This document shows positions 1-7,450 of a stretch of DNA of 24,608 nucleotides, in pieces. Source of the DNA: Dokdonella_A sp937902695 (GTDB taxonomy: Bacteria > Pseudomonadota > Gammaproteobacteria > Xanthomonadales > Rhodanobacteraceae); NCBI GenBank assembly GCA_048498135.1, contig JBEHYO010000051.1, positions 1-24,608 of the forward strand, given 5' to 3'. The position numbers were made by a program, and so were the translations under genes. Numbering within the stretch: position 1 is the first letter of the stretch; each line of letters opens with the position of its first letter. The notes beneath the pieces were generated by a model. It did no database searches, was not told the DNA's origin, and saw only the letters and a program-made list of their open reading frames with translations.

Positions 1-1579
1 CGAGCGCCCACTGCTTCAGCGTCGCCGCGTCGAGAAATGCGAAACAGACGGCTTCGGCGTAGTCGCGCGCGGCGAGCTGCGCGCGAAACGCGGCGGCACC
101 GAGCCTCGCTTCGGGCATCGGCGCCACGCGCAGCTCGCCGCGCGGCGCGCGCGTCGGCACGCGCTCGTAGCCGTGCACGCGGACGACTTCCTCGATCAGG
201 TCTTCCTCGATCCCGATGTCGAAGCGCCAGCTGGGCGGCACGGCGCGCCAGCCGTCGGCGGTGCGCTCGACCTGCATGCCGAGCGCGGCCAGGATGCGCT
301 CGACTTCGGCGTCCTCGATGGCGAGATCGAGCAGGCGCGCGAGGCGTTCGCGGCGCAGCAAGACCGGCGAATGCTTCGGCAGATCGTCGGCGCGAACGGC
401 TTCGACGAGCGGGCCCGGCTTGCCGCCGGCGATGGCGACCAGCAGTTCGGTCGCCCGCTCGATCGCCTGGCGCGGCAATCCGGGATCGACGCCGCGCTCG
501 AAGCGGTGCGCCGCGTCGCTCGACAGCGCAAGCTCGCGCGCGCGGCCCATGATGGCGGGCGGCGCGAAATGCGCGGCCTCGAAGAACACGTCGTGCGTCG
601 TCTCGGTGACGCGCGAGTCGAAGCCGCCCATGACGCCGCCGAGCGCGATCGCGCTGTCGTCGTCGGCGATGACGAGGAACTTCTCGGTGAGCGCGTGCTC
701 GCTGCCGTCGAGGAGCTTCAGCGTCTCGCCGCGTCTTGCGCGGCGCACGACGACGGTGCCGGTCACCTTCGCGTTGTCGAACGCATGCAGCGGCTGGCCG
801 AGCTCGATCATGACGTAGTTGGTGATGTCGACGACCGCGCTGATCGGACGCAGCCCCGACCGGCGCAGGCGCTCGGCGAGCCAGAACGGCGTCTTCGCGG
901 CGGGATCGATGCCTTCGATCACGCGGCCGAGATAGCGCGGGCAGTCGGCGCCGGCGTCGAGGCGGACCGCGCGCTTCGCCCCGATTGCGTCAGGTTGCGG
1001 CTTGATGGCGGGCGGATGGAACGGCGATGCGAAGAGTGCTCCGACGTCGCGCGCGAGACCGTGCACGCTGAGGCAGTCGGGGCGATTCGGCGTCAGCTTC
1101 AGCTCGATGCTCGCATCCGGCAGGCCGAGGTAGTTCGCGAGCGAGGCGCCGACCGGCGCGTCGGCCGGCAATTCCATCAGGCCCGACGCGTCGGCGTCGA
1201 TGCCGAGTTCCTTCGCCGAGCACAGCATGCCGTGCGAATCGACGCCGCGCAGTGCCGCCTGCCTGATCTCGATGCCATTCGGCAAGTTCGCGCCGATCCT
1301 CGCGAGGGGTGCCTTGAGCCCGACGCGCGCGTTCGGCGCGCCGCAGACGATCTGGAGCTTTTCGCCACCGTCGATCGACACGTCGCAGACGCGCAGCTTG
1401 TCCGCGTTCGGATGCTTTTCGCAGCCGACGATTTCGGCGACGACGACGCCGTCGAGCGCCGCGCCGAGCGGCTCGACGCCTTCGACTTCGAGCCCGGACA
1501 TCGTGAGCTTATGCACGAGCGCATCGCGATCGACGGCGATGTCGACGAGCGAGCGGAGCCAGTTTTCGGAGAATTTCAT
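1..1579 (-). CDS. pheT: Phenylalanyl-tRNA synthetase beta subunit, N-terminal two thirds (partial)
   Basis: Beta subunit of the alpha2-beta2 enzyme that charges tRNA-Phe in the cytoplasm. Reading the minus strand from the ATG at 1577-1579 gives MKFSENWLRSLVDIAVDRDA and an open frame of 526 codons with no stop before the window edge. The family is about 790-800 aa, so the C-terminal third lies outside. Seen in order: an N-terminal EMAP/OB-type tRNA-binding domain (about residues 40-150, with HPNADKL and VCGAPNA), the B3/B4 region (SSDAAHRFERGVDP), and the start of B5. It follows pheS by 96 bp, and that gap is almost filled by a palindromic repeat, leaving only a weak ribosome binding site. Confidence 0.96.
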   Translation of the reverse strand, partial: MKFSENWLRSLVDIAVDRDALVHKLTMSGLEVEGVEPLGAALDGVVVAEIVGCEKHPNADKLRVCDVSIDGGEKLQIVCGAPNARVGLKAPLARIGANLPNGIEIRQAALRGVDSHGMLCSAKELGIDADASGLMELPADAPVGASLANYLGLPDASIELKLTPNRPDCLSVHGLARDVGALFASPFHPPAIKPQPDAIGAKRAVRLDAGADCPRYLGRVIEGIDPAAKTPFWLAERLRRSGLRPISAVVDITNYVMIELGQPLHAFDNAKVTGTVVVRRARRGETLKLLDGSEHALTEKFLVIADDDSAIALGGVMGGFDSRVTETTHDVFFEAAHFAPPAIMGRARELALSSDAAHRFERGVDPGLPRQAIERATELLVAIAGGKPGPLVEAVRADDLPKHSPVLLRRERLARLLDLAIEDAEVERILAALGMQVERTADGWRAVPPSWRFDIGIEEDLIEEVVRVHGYERVPTRAPRGELRVAPMPEARLGAAAFRAQLAARDYAEAVCFAFLDAATLKQWAL

Positions 1580-1589
1580 CGTTCTATCC

Positions 1590-1667
1590 GTCGTTCCCGC
1601 CAAAGCGGGAATCTAGTGTCTTCCATGCGCCGAAGGCGCTGGGTCCCCGCTTTCGCGGGGACGACGA
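1590..1667. repeat. Palindromic REP/BIME-like repeat, copy 1 (pheS-pheT gap)
   Basis: The unit starts GTCGTTCCCGC, has an inner hairpin GCGCC-gaa-GGCGC, and ends CCCCGC-tttc-GCGGGG-ACGAC. Its outer ends GTCGT and ACGAC are complementary, so the whole unit can close into a three-hairpin fold. The right half is nearly identical to copy 2 at 2681-2760. Translated, this class gives the spurious peptides WVPAFAGTT and SSPRKRGPS that litter proteobacterial annotations. Confidence 0.9.
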
Positions 1668-1675
1668 AATGGCTG

Positions 1676-2668
1676 TTACGCGAACTGCTTGAGAAACCGC
1701 AGGTCGTTCTCGAAGAACTGCCTGAGATCGCCGACGCCGTAGCGCAGCATCGCGAAGCGCTCGACGCCCATGCCGAATGCGAACCCGGTGTATTTCTCGG
1801 GATCGATGTCGCACGCGCGCATCACGTTCGGGTGCACCATGCCGCAGCCGAGCACTTCGAGCCACGACGTGGTGCCGTCTTCGCGATCCCAGCGGATGTC
1901 GACTTCGGCGCCGGGCTCGACGAATGGGAAATAGCTCGGCCGGAAGCGCATCTCGAAATCGCGCTCGAAGAACGCGCGCACGAACTCGGCGAGCGTGCCT
2001 TTCAGATCGGCGAAGGTGACGCCTTCGGCGATCAGCAGGCCCTCGACCTGATGGAACATCGGCGAGTGCGTCTGATCCGAATCGCTGCGGTACACCTTGC
2101 CGGCGGCGATGAGACGGATCGGCGGCGTCCTGCCTTTGGCCGCGCGGATCTGCACGGGCGAGGTGTGCGTGCGCAGCAGGCGTCCGTCGGCAAAATAGAA
2201 CGTGTCGTGCATCGCGCGCGCCGGGTGGTGCGGCGGGAAGTTCAGCGCTTCGAAGTTGTGGTAGTCGTCCTCGATCTCGGGACCGTCGGCGACGTCGTAG
2301 CCGAGGCGCGCGAAGATCTCGGTCATGCGATCGAGCGTGCGCGTGATCGGATGCAGGCCGCCACGCTCGCCGCGGCGGCCGGGCAGCGTGATGTCGATGC
2401 GCTCGGAGGCGAGGCGGCGATCGAGCGCGGCCTTTTCGAGCGTCGCCTTGCGCACGGCGATCGCGTCGGCGATCTCGTCCTTCGCACGATTGACCTCGGC
2501 GCCGCGCGCCTTGCGCTCGTCGGGCGGCAAGGCGCCGAGCGATTTGAGCGCCGCGGTGATCGCGCCGTTCTTGCCGAGCAGCGCGACGCGGAGCGCGTCG
2601 AGCGACTCGAGCGAGTCGGCGGCGCCGATGTCGTCGAGCGAGCGGGTGATTTCGGCGAGTGTGGTCAT
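1676..2668 (-). CDS. pheS: Phenylalanyl-tRNA synthetase alpha subunit
   Basis: Catalytic alpha subunit of the class II enzyme, which activates phenylalanine and transfers it to tRNA-Phe with PheT. The product is 330 aa, the usual length. The N-terminal ~90 residues form the tRNA-contacting coiled coil. Motif 2 is visible as KVYRSDSDQTHSPMFHQVEG, and motif 3 as GMGVERF at 299-305. The start chosen is the ATG at 2666-2668 (MTTLAEITRSL), with GAGG about 8 nt upstream. A longer frame reaching 2719 only adds residues translated from the palindromic repeat. The gene sits between two copies of that repeat. A terminator-like hairpin separates it from rplT upstream, so it may be partly independent of the upstream genes. 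Confidence 0.98.
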   Translation of the reverse strand: MTTLAEITRSLDDIGAADSLESLDALRVALLGKNGAITAALKSLGALPPDERKARGAEVNRAKDEIADAIAVRKATLEKAALDRRLASERIDITLPGRRGERGGLHPITRTLDRMTEIFARLGYDVADGPEIEDDYHNFEALNFPPHHPARAMHDTFYFADGRLLRTHTSPVQIRAAKGRTPPIRLIAAGKVYRSDSDQTHSPMFHQVEGLLIAEGVTFADLKGTLAEFVRAFFERDFEMRFRPSYFPFVEPGAEVDIRWDREDGTTSWLEVLGCGMVHPNVMRACDIDPEKYTGFAFGMGVERFAMLRYGVGDLRQFFENDLRFLKQFA

Positions 2669-2680
2669 TGATCCATCCTC

Positions 2681-2760
2681 GTCGTTCCCGCGCAAGCGGG
2701 AATTTAGCGACGTTCTCATGCGCCGAAGGCGCTGGGTCCCCGCTTTCGCGGGGACGACGA
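2681..2760. repeat. Palindromic REP/BIME-like repeat, copy 2 (upstream of pheS)
   Basis: Same architecture and orientation as copy 1: GTCGTTCCCGC, inner GCGCC-gaa-GGCGC, terminal CCCCGC-tttc-GCGGGGACGAC. It lies between the terminator-like hairpin and the pheS ribosome binding site, so it is transcribed in the pheS leader. Confidence 0.9.
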
Positions 2761-2774
2761 TGAAAGTTGTCTGG

Positions 2775-2811
2775 AAACAAAAACGGGAAGGAAGCCGAGG
2801 CCTCCTTCCCG
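2775..2811 (-). terminator. Intrinsic terminator after rplT / before pheS
   Basis: Perfect 9-bp inverted repeat CGGGAAGGA (2784-2792) and TCCTTCCCG (2803-2811) with a 10-nt loop. On the minus strand it is followed by TTTTTGTTT. It either ends the thrS-rplT transcript or acts as an attenuator for pheST. Confidence 0.85.
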
Positions 2812-2827
2812 CGTGGTCAAGCTCTCA

Positions 2828-2900
2828 CGATCGTCCGTCGAAGAACCTTTGAATCCGCGGCCACGGATGGCCGCTTTGGCTCTCGCGATCAGGACGATCG
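2828..2900 (-). promoter_or_regulatory. Nested hairpins between rplT and the pheS terminator
   Basis: Outer arms CGATCGTCC (2828-2836) and GGACGATCG (2892-2900) are exact complements. They enclose a hairpin GCGGCCA-cgga-TGGCCGC (2857-2874). The structure starts 7 nt after the rplT stop and lies just upstream (in transcription) of the terminator at 2784-2811. No ATG-started, Phe-rich leader peptide of the pheM type is present. A regulatory role is inferred from position only. Confidence 0.5.
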
Positions 2901-2906
2901 CAAAAC

Positions 2907-3266
2907 TCAAGCCGCCAGACCGGCCTTCGCTTTGTCGGCCAGCGCGCCAAACGCCTTGATGTCGTGCACGGCGATGTCGGCGAGCACCTTGCGGTCGACC
3001 GTGATGCCGGCCTTCTTGAGTCCGTTCATCAGGCGGCTGTAGCTCATGCCGTACTGGCGAGCGGCCGCGTTGATGCGCACGATCCAGAGCGCGCGGAAAT
3101 TGCGCTTCTTCTGCTTGCGGCCGATGTAGGCGTACTGCAGCGCCTTGGTGACCGCCTGCTTGGCGACGCGATAAACCTTGCGGCGCGCGTTGTAATAGCC
3201 CTTGGCCTTGCCGATGAGCTTCCTGTGCCGACGATGGGCGGTGACGCCACGCTTGACTCGTGCCAT
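2907..3266 (-). CDS. rplT: 50S ribosomal protein L20
   Basis: Early-assembling large-subunit protein that binds 23S rRNA; in enterobacteria it also represses its own operon. The product is 119 aa, the normal length. It is very basic at the N terminus (MARVKRGVTAHRRHRKLIGKA, shortened here) and has the L20 signature around ARRKVYRVAKQAV and QKKRNFRALWIVRINAA. The ATG at 3264-3266 is preceded by a good GGGGAG. The gene follows rpmI by 12 bp in the same operon. Downstream is a set of hairpins ending in an intrinsic terminator. Confidence 0.98.
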   Translation of the reverse strand: MARVKRGVTAHRRHRKLIGKAKGYYNARRKVYRVAKQAVTKALQYAYIGRKQKKRNFRALWIVRINAAARQYGMSYSRLMNGLKKAGITVDRKVLADIAVHDIKAFGALADKAKAGLAA

Positions 3267-3278
3267 GGTCGTCTCCCC

Positions 3279-3476
3279 TTACGCGTACGGCAGCATGCGC
3301 GCGACGCGGCCGGCGTCTTCCTTGCGCACATGGTTGGTGGCACGCAGGCCGCGCTTACGCTTCGTGGCCTTCTTCGTGAGGATGTGGCTCTTGAACGCGT
3401 GTCCGCACTTGAACTTGCCGGACGCCGTCTTGCGGAACCGCTTGGCGGCGGCCCGGTTGGTTTTCATCTTTGGCAT
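3279..3476 (-). CDS. rpmI: 50S ribosomal protein L35
   Basis: Small basic large-subunit protein of 65 aa, the standard size. The sequence begins MPKMKTNRAAAKRFRKTASG and contains the characteristic LTKKATKRKRGLR and the C-terminal MLPYA. GGAG stands 8 nt before the ATG at 3474-3476. It lies 145 bp after infC and 12 bp before rplT. In E. coli the infC-rpmI gap carries the L20-binding translational operator. The gap here holds a strong palindrome, but I could not establish an L20 site. Confidence 0.98.
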   Translation of the reverse strand: MPKMKTNRAAAKRFRKTASGKFKCGHAFKSHILTKKATKRKRGLRATNHVRKEDAGRVARMLPYA

Positions 3477-3595
3477 GGTATTGCTCCGTTAGGTTTCTTA
3501 GTGACTGGCGCGAGCGGCGATCCTTCGATCGCTCTTTCCATCCGTGCTCGTGCCGGCTTGTGCTGCTGACCGCGTGTGCGGTCTCCTGTATCCCC

Positions 3596-3611
3596 CTCCC
3601 GCGCGCGGGAG
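3596..3611. repeat. 16-bp perfect palindrome in the infC-rpmI gap
   Basis: CTCCCGCGCGCGGGAG is a perfect palindrome ten bases past the infC stop. It has no U-tract, so a terminator is unlikely. It could be an mRNA-stabilising hairpin or a fragment of another dispersed repeat. Confidence 0.6.
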
Positions 3612-3621
3612 AGGCGAAAAA

Positions 3622-4146
3622 TCATTGCTTCTTCTTCGGCGCCACCATCATCACCATCAGGCGCCCTTCCATGCGCGGGTACTGCTCGATCACCGCCTCT
3701 TCGGCGATGTCGGCCGCGATTTTCTTCACCATCGCGTCGCCGAGCTCCATGTGGGCCATCTCGCGACCGCGGAAGCGGATCGTGATCTTGACCTTGTCGC
3801 CCTCCTCCAGGAAGCGCCGGAGGTTGCGCAGCTTGATCGTGTAGTCGCCGATGTCGGTGGTCGGACGGAACTTGAGCTCCTTGATCTCGACCTGCTTCGT
3901 CTTCTTGCGCGCAGCGTGCGCCTTCTTCTGCTGCTCGAACTTGAACTTGCCGAAATCCATGATGCGGCAGACCGGTGGGTCGCCGTTCGGCTGGATCTCG
4001 ACGAGGTCGAGGCCGGCTTCCTGCGCCATTGTCAGCGCTTCGTCGCGCGAGAGAATGCCTACCTGCTCTCCCTCTGCGCCGATCACGCGCACCCGCGGAA
4101 CTCGGATTTCGTGGTTCCTGCGGTTGGCTTTCGATTCGGTGGCGAT
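3622..4146 (-). CDS. infC: Translation initiation factor IF-3, ATC start codon
   Basis: IF-3 binds the 30S subunit, keeps it apart from 50S, and proofreads the start codon and initiator tRNA. An inner GTG at 4090-4092 would give only 156 aa and cut off conserved sequence. Continuing upstream in frame gives ATESKANRRNHEIRVPRVRV, the expected N terminus. The matching start is ATC at 4144-4146, with AGGGAG 9 nt upstream, giving 174 aa. Rare AUU/AUC starts are a known autoregulatory feature of infC, because IF-3 itself discriminates against them. Visible motifs are PPVCRIMDFGKFKFE at the N-domain/linker junction, IKVTIRFRGRE-like sequence in the C domain, and a basic tail. It follows thrS by 45 bp. 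Confidence 0.95.
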   Translation of the reverse strand: MATESKANRRNHEIRVPRVRVIGAEGEQVGILSRDEALTMAQEAGLDLVEIQPNGDPPVCRIMDFGKFKFEQQKKAHAARKKTKQVEIKELKFRPTTDIGDYTIKLRNLRRFLEEGDKVKITIRFRGREMAHMELGDAMVKKIAADIAEEAVIEQYPRMEGRLMVMMVAPKKKQ

Positions 4147-4191
4147 ACCTGTTATCTCCCTAGAGGAATGACGCTTCCGACGGCACGCGGA

Positions 4192-6096
4192 TCAGGGCCG
4201 CGCGCCTTCGGACTCCAAACGCTTCGCGAAATCGGCGACGGACATGGAACCCAGGTCCTCGCCCGAGCGAGCACGCACGGAAACGGCGCCCGTCTCCTTC
4301 TCCCGGTCGCCGACGACCAGAAGATAGGGCACCTTCTCGAGCGTGTGTTCGCGGATTTTATAGCCGATCTTCTCGTTTCTCAAGTCGGCCTCGACCCGGA
4401 ATCCTTTTGCCACAAGGGTTTGCGCGACCTCGCCGGCGAAATCGGCCTGGCCGTCGGTGATGTTCATGACGACGGCCTGCACCGGAGCTAGCCAGGCGGG
4501 GAATGCACCAGCGTGGTGCTCGATCAGGATGCCGATGAAACGCTCCATCGAGCCGACGATCGCCCGGTGCAGCATGACCGGGACATGCCGCTGGGAGTCC
4601 TCGCCGACATATTCGGCCCCGAGCCGGCCCGGCATCGAGAAATCGACCTGCATCGTGCCGACCTGCCAGGCGCGGCCGAGCGAGTCCTTCATGTGGTACT
4701 CGATCTTGGGCCCGTAGAACGCGCCCTCGCCCGGAAGCTCGGTCCAGGCGACGCCGCAGGCGCGGAGCGCGGCCCGGAGGGCCTCCTCGGCCTTATCCCA
4801 GACGGCCTCGGCACCGATCCGCGAATCGGGCCGGAGCGCGATCTTGAGATCGATGTCCTTGAAGCCGAAGTGCTCGTAGACGGCCATCGCCTGCGCGTGG
4901 AACGCGACCACCTCGGCCTCCATCTGGTCCTCGGTGCAGAAGATGTGGCCGTCGTCCTGCACGAAGCCGCGCACGCGAAGGAGCCCGTGCAGCGCGCCCG
5001 AGGGCTCGTTGCGCGTGCACGCGCCGAACTCGCCGTAGCGGATCGGCAGATCCCGATAGCTGTGCAGGCCATGGTTGTAGACCTGCACGTGACCCGGGCA
5101 ATTCATCGGCTTCACCGCGTACGTCCGCTTCTCGGACTCGGTGAAGAACATGTTGTCCTTGTAATTGTCCCAGTGACCCGACTTGTGCCAGAGCGACACA
5201 TCCAGGATCGCGGGACAGCGCACTTCCTGATAGCCCGACGTGCGATAGACGCCGCGCATGTACTGCTCGACGACCTGCCAGATCGCCCAGCCCTTCGGAT
5301 GCCAGAACACGAGGCCCGGCGCCTCGTCCTGCATGTGGAAGAGATCGAGCTGCTTGCCGAGCTTGCGGTGGTCGCGCTTCTCGGCCTCCTCGATGCGCTG
5401 GACGTAGGCGTCGAGCTGCTTCTTGTCGGCCCACGCGGTGCCGTAGATGCGCTGCAGCTGCTCGTTCTTCGAATCGCCGCGCCAGTACGCGCCCGAGATG
5501 CGCGTCAGCTTGAATGCCTTCAGGAAGCGCGTGTTCGGCACGTGCGGACCGCGGCACATGTCGACGTATTCCTCATGGTAGTAAAGGCCCATCGCCTTCT
5601 CGTCGGGCATGTCGTCGATGAGGCGCAGCTTGTAGTCCTCGCCGCGCTTCTTGAACACGTCGATGACTTCGGCGCGCGGCGTCACCTTCTTGACGACGTC
5701 GTAGTCCTTGTCGATGAGCTCGCGCATGCGCTTCTCGATCGCGGCGAGATCGTCGGGCGTGAACGGACGCTCGTACCAGATGTCGTAGTAGAAGCCGTCG
5801 TCGATGACCGGCCCGATGACCATCTTCGCGGTCGGATAGAGCTGCTTGACCGCATGGCCCACGAGATGCGCCGTTGAGTGGCGGATGATCTCGACGCCTT
5901 CGGGATCCTTCGGCGTGATGATGCGCAGCGACGCATCGTGATCGATGCGATCGCTCGCGTCGACGAGCCTGCCGTCGACGCTGCCGGCAACGGTCGCCTT
6001 CGCGAGACCCGCGCCGATCGAGGCGGCGACTTCGGCAACGGTGACGGGATGGTCGAACTGCTTCTTGCTGCCGTCCGGGAGCGTGATGTTGATCAT
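4192..6096 (-). CDS. thrS: Threonyl-tRNA synthetase
   Basis: Class II enzyme that charges tRNA-Thr, with editing of mischarged serine. The product is 634 aa from the ATG at 6094-6096 (MINITLPDGSK); the frame stays open further upstream but conserved sequence begins here. Seen: a TGS domain (1-62), and the editing domain with H73 and H77 in HSTAHLVGH, in the same positions as E. coli. The catalytic core has PMNCPGH (zinc Cys), RNEPSGALHGLLRVRGF (motif 2), DDGHIF (zinc His), LHRAIVGSMERF (motif 3), and a C-terminal anticodon-binding domain. It is the first gene of the operon and is preceded by a promoter and a terminator-like hairpin in the leader. Confidence 0.98.
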   Translation of the reverse strand: MINITLPDGSKKQFDHPVTVAEVAASIGAGLAKATVAGSVDGRLVDASDRIDHDASLRIITPKDPEGVEIIRHSTAHLVGHAVKQLYPTAKMVIGPVIDDGFYYDIWYERPFTPDDLAAIEKRMRELIDKDYDVVKKVTPRAEVIDVFKKRGEDYKLRLIDDMPDEKAMGLYYHEEYVDMCRGPHVPNTRFLKAFKLTRISGAYWRGDSKNEQLQRIYGTAWADKKQLDAYVQRIEEAEKRDHRKLGKQLDLFHMQDEAPGLVFWHPKGWAIWQVVEQYMRGVYRTSGYQEVRCPAILDVSLWHKSGHWDNYKDNMFFTESEKRTYAVKPMNCPGHVQVYNHGLHSYRDLPIRYGEFGACTRNEPSGALHGLLRVRGFVQDDGHIFCTEDQMEAEVVAFHAQAMAVYEHFGFKDIDLKIALRPDSRIGAEAVWDKAEEALRAALRACGVAWTELPGEGAFYGPKIEYHMKDSLGRAWQVGTMQVDFSMPGRLGAEYVGEDSQRHVPVMLHRAIVGSMERFIGILIEHHAGAFPAWLAPVQAVVMNITDGQADFAGEVAQTLVAKGFRVEADLRNEKIGYKIREHTLEKVPYLLVVGDREKETGAVSVRARSGEDLGSMSVADFAKRLESEGARP

Positions 6097-6152
6097 GGCG
6101 AGGTTCCGCGCGGTTTCTTGTGGCCGGCGAAGGCCGACCCGGGACACGAATG

Positions 6153-6175
6153 AAAAAGGGCGCCGCGGCGCCCTT
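6153..6175 (-). terminator. Attenuator-like terminator in the thrS leader
   Basis: The palindrome GGGCGCCGCGGCGCCC (6158-6173), with AA/TT extensions, is followed on the minus strand by a U5 tract (A-run 6153-6157). It lies 57 nt before the thrS ATG and downstream of the thrS promoter, with no complete minus-strand gene above it to terminate. That placement fits leader attenuation. Confidence 0.75.
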
Positions 6176-6196
6176 CGTCGGCCGCCCGGCGTGCGA

Positions 6197-6223
6197 TCAG
6201 TCGGGGAACGTTCGCGTGCTCAT
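6197..6223 (-). CDS. Possible thrS leader peptide MSTRTFPD
   Basis: ATG AGC ACG CGA ACG TTC CCC GAC TGA encodes eight residues, two of them threonine. It is preceded by GAGAG at about 6 nt and stops 22 nt before the terminator hairpin. The position is right for a translated attenuation leader. However, two Thr codons are few, and an ORF this short can occur by chance. Confidence 0.3.
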   Translation of the reverse strand: MSTRTFPD

Positions 6224-6287
6224 GTCGCACTCTCGGCCGGCGGGCAACCGCGGGCCACCTTTCCGGATTGGTTGCGTTGCAACATGA

Positions 6288-6316
6288 ACGCTAATGCAGG
6301 GCAAAGCACCTGTCAA
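6288..6316 (-). promoter_or_regulatory. Promoter of the thrS operon
   Basis: On the minus strand, perfect -35 TTGACA (6311-6316), a 17-bp spacer, and -10 TAGCGT (6288-6293). The predicted start near 6281 gives a leader of about 185 nt containing the short Thr ORF and the terminator. Confidence 0.65.
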
Positions 6317-6488
6317 CGCGCACTTTTGCACCGCGCAGCGCTGCTCGAGCGAGATGGACGAGATGGAGCCGACGCAGCTAAACGCAAGCTGACCTGTCCT
6401 CGCCCGCGTTCATCGAGCGGCGGGGTTCGCCTCACTACGTTGGCGCCGCGGTCGACATTGAACGGCCAAAACCGGAGGAGGCATCACC

Positions 6489-6818
6489 ATGAATGCAACG
6501 CGCAATTTCGCAAAGATCGCCCTCTGCTCGGCGCTCGCGCTCGGTGCGGCGGGGACGGTGTCCAGCGTTTTCGCCGACGAGATGCCGGCGAAATCCGACC
6601 AGCCCGTGACCGACACGTGGATCACGACGAAGGTCAAGAGCGAGCTGGCGACGACCGAGGGCGTCAAGAGCACGAAGATCAGCGTCACGACGAAGGACGG
6701 CATCGTCGCCCTCGTCGGCGTGCTGGCGACGAAGGATGCGGTCGACAAGGCCGTCGCCGCGACGCAGAGCGTCAAGGGCGTCAAGCGCGTCGACTCGTCG
6801 GGCCTCAAGGTCAAGTAA
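6489..6818 (+). CDS. Periplasmic BON-domain protein
   Basis: A 109-aa exported protein. Residues 1-29 form a signal peptide (basic start, ALCSALALGAAG core, probable cut after VFA). The rest is a single BON domain (about 40-108), with the typical DTWITTKVKSEL start, central glycine in TTKDGIVALVG, and closing GVKRVDSSGLKVK. BON domains are thought to bind phospholipid or envelope surfaces, and relatives such as OsmY are stress-induced; the exact role here is unknown. GGAGGAGG lies about 7 nt before the ATG. The gene stands alone, followed by a strong terminator. Confidence 0.9.
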   Translation: MNATRNFAKIALCSALALGAAGTVSSVFADEMPAKSDQPVTDTWITTKVKSELATTEGVKSTKISVTTKDGIVALVGVLATKDAVDKAVAATQSVKGVKRVDSSGLKVK

Positions 6819-6869
6819 GCGGGTCAGGAAATCCGGCGCATCGGCTGCGAGCCCGGTGCGCCGGACGCC

Positions 6870-6905
6870 GGAAGGCGATCCCCGGGGCGGGATCGCCTTC
6901 CTTTT
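6870..6905 (+). terminator. Intrinsic terminator of the BON-domain gene
   Basis: Perfect 13-bp stem GGAAGGCGATCCC (6870-6882) and GGGATCGCCTTCC (6889-6901), 6-nt loop, then TTTT. Confidence 0.92.
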
Positions 6906-6961
6906 GAGATGGCGGGCCCCGCGGATGCGCCGGCACGATCGTCGCCATGCGGACGCCGCGC

Positions 6962-6967
6962 TATATT
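6962..6967 (+). promoter_or_regulatory. Possible -10 box of the EF-hand gene
   Basis: TATATT stands 28 bp before the start codon, just beyond the preceding terminator. No convincing -35 was found at 16-18 bp. Confidence 0.35.
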
Positions 6968-6995
6968 CGGATCCCGGCAACTGCGAGGGCACACG

Positions 6996-7325
6996 ATGAA
7001 TCCTCTCTCCAAGATCGCGATCGCGGCGGCGGCAATGCTGCTGATGAGCTGTGCGACGTCGCGGGTCCATGACGTGCGCTCCTCCGGCGAAGGCGACTCG
7101 ACCGCCGCCTGGACGCTCCTCGACGCCGACAACGACGGCGCGCTGACGGTCGACGAGCTCGACCAGCAGCAGGCGATCGGCCTGCTGCAGGATTTCCCGA
7201 ATGCCGACGCCGACCACGACCGCCGCATCTCGAAGGCCGAATGGGACGCGTGGTGGCCGCGCATGACCGACCACATCGTTCGTCCGGACGGCACGGCGAC
7301 CCCGCCGTTCCTGTCGGCACCGTAA
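6996..7325 (+). CDS. EF-hand lipoprotein
   Basis: A 109-aa protein starting at the ATG of MNPLSKIAIAAAAMLLMSC. The lipobox LMSC places the lipidated cysteine at residue 19, so it should be membrane-anchored in the envelope. Two EF-hand loops follow. The first, D43-A-D45-N-D47-G-A-L-T51-V-D-E54, is canonical. The second, D71-A-D73-H-D75-R-R-I-S79-K-A-E82, keeps the acidic ligands but has Arg instead of Gly at loop position 6. Calcium binding is a family inference. GAGGG precedes the ATG at about 6 nt. A longer upstream frame has no signal-peptide logic and was not used. Confidence 0.88.
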   Translation: MNPLSKIAIAAAAMLLMSCATSRVHDVRSSGEGDSTAAWTLLDADNDGALTVDELDQQQAIGLLQDFPNADADHDRRISKAEWDAWWPRMTDHIVRPDGTATPPFLSAP

Positions 7326-7363
7326 ACCGACGACGAGCAAAGCCGCATTTCGCAAGGCGCACG

Positions 7364-7391
7364 CGCCAATGGCGCTCGCCACGTATTGGCG
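7364..7391. promoter_or_regulatory. Inverted repeat upstream of the histidine kinase
   Basis: CGCCAAT (7364-7370) and ATTGGCG (7385-7391) are exact complements, 14 bp apart, 60 bp before the kinase start. The 21-bp centre spacing fits a dimeric regulator on one face of DNA. No regulator is identified. Confidence 0.35.
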
Positions 7392-7450
7392 TGACCGCGG
7401 GCGCAGCGTATCGTTGCGGCGATGATCGCGTCCCCACACTGCTTCGGCCG

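Noticed and set aside
173..2671. Long plus-strand open frame (832 codons) opposite pheT and pheS
   Set aside because: It is antisense to two certain genes, rich in Arg/Asp/Ala as expected from GC-rich shadow frames, and reads through the palindromic repeat. No domain is recognisable.
2716..2910. 64-codon minus-strand ORF starting at the rplT stop, considered as a pheM-like leader
   Set aside because: It needs a TTG start, has no run of Phe codons, and its C terminus is translated palindromic repeat.
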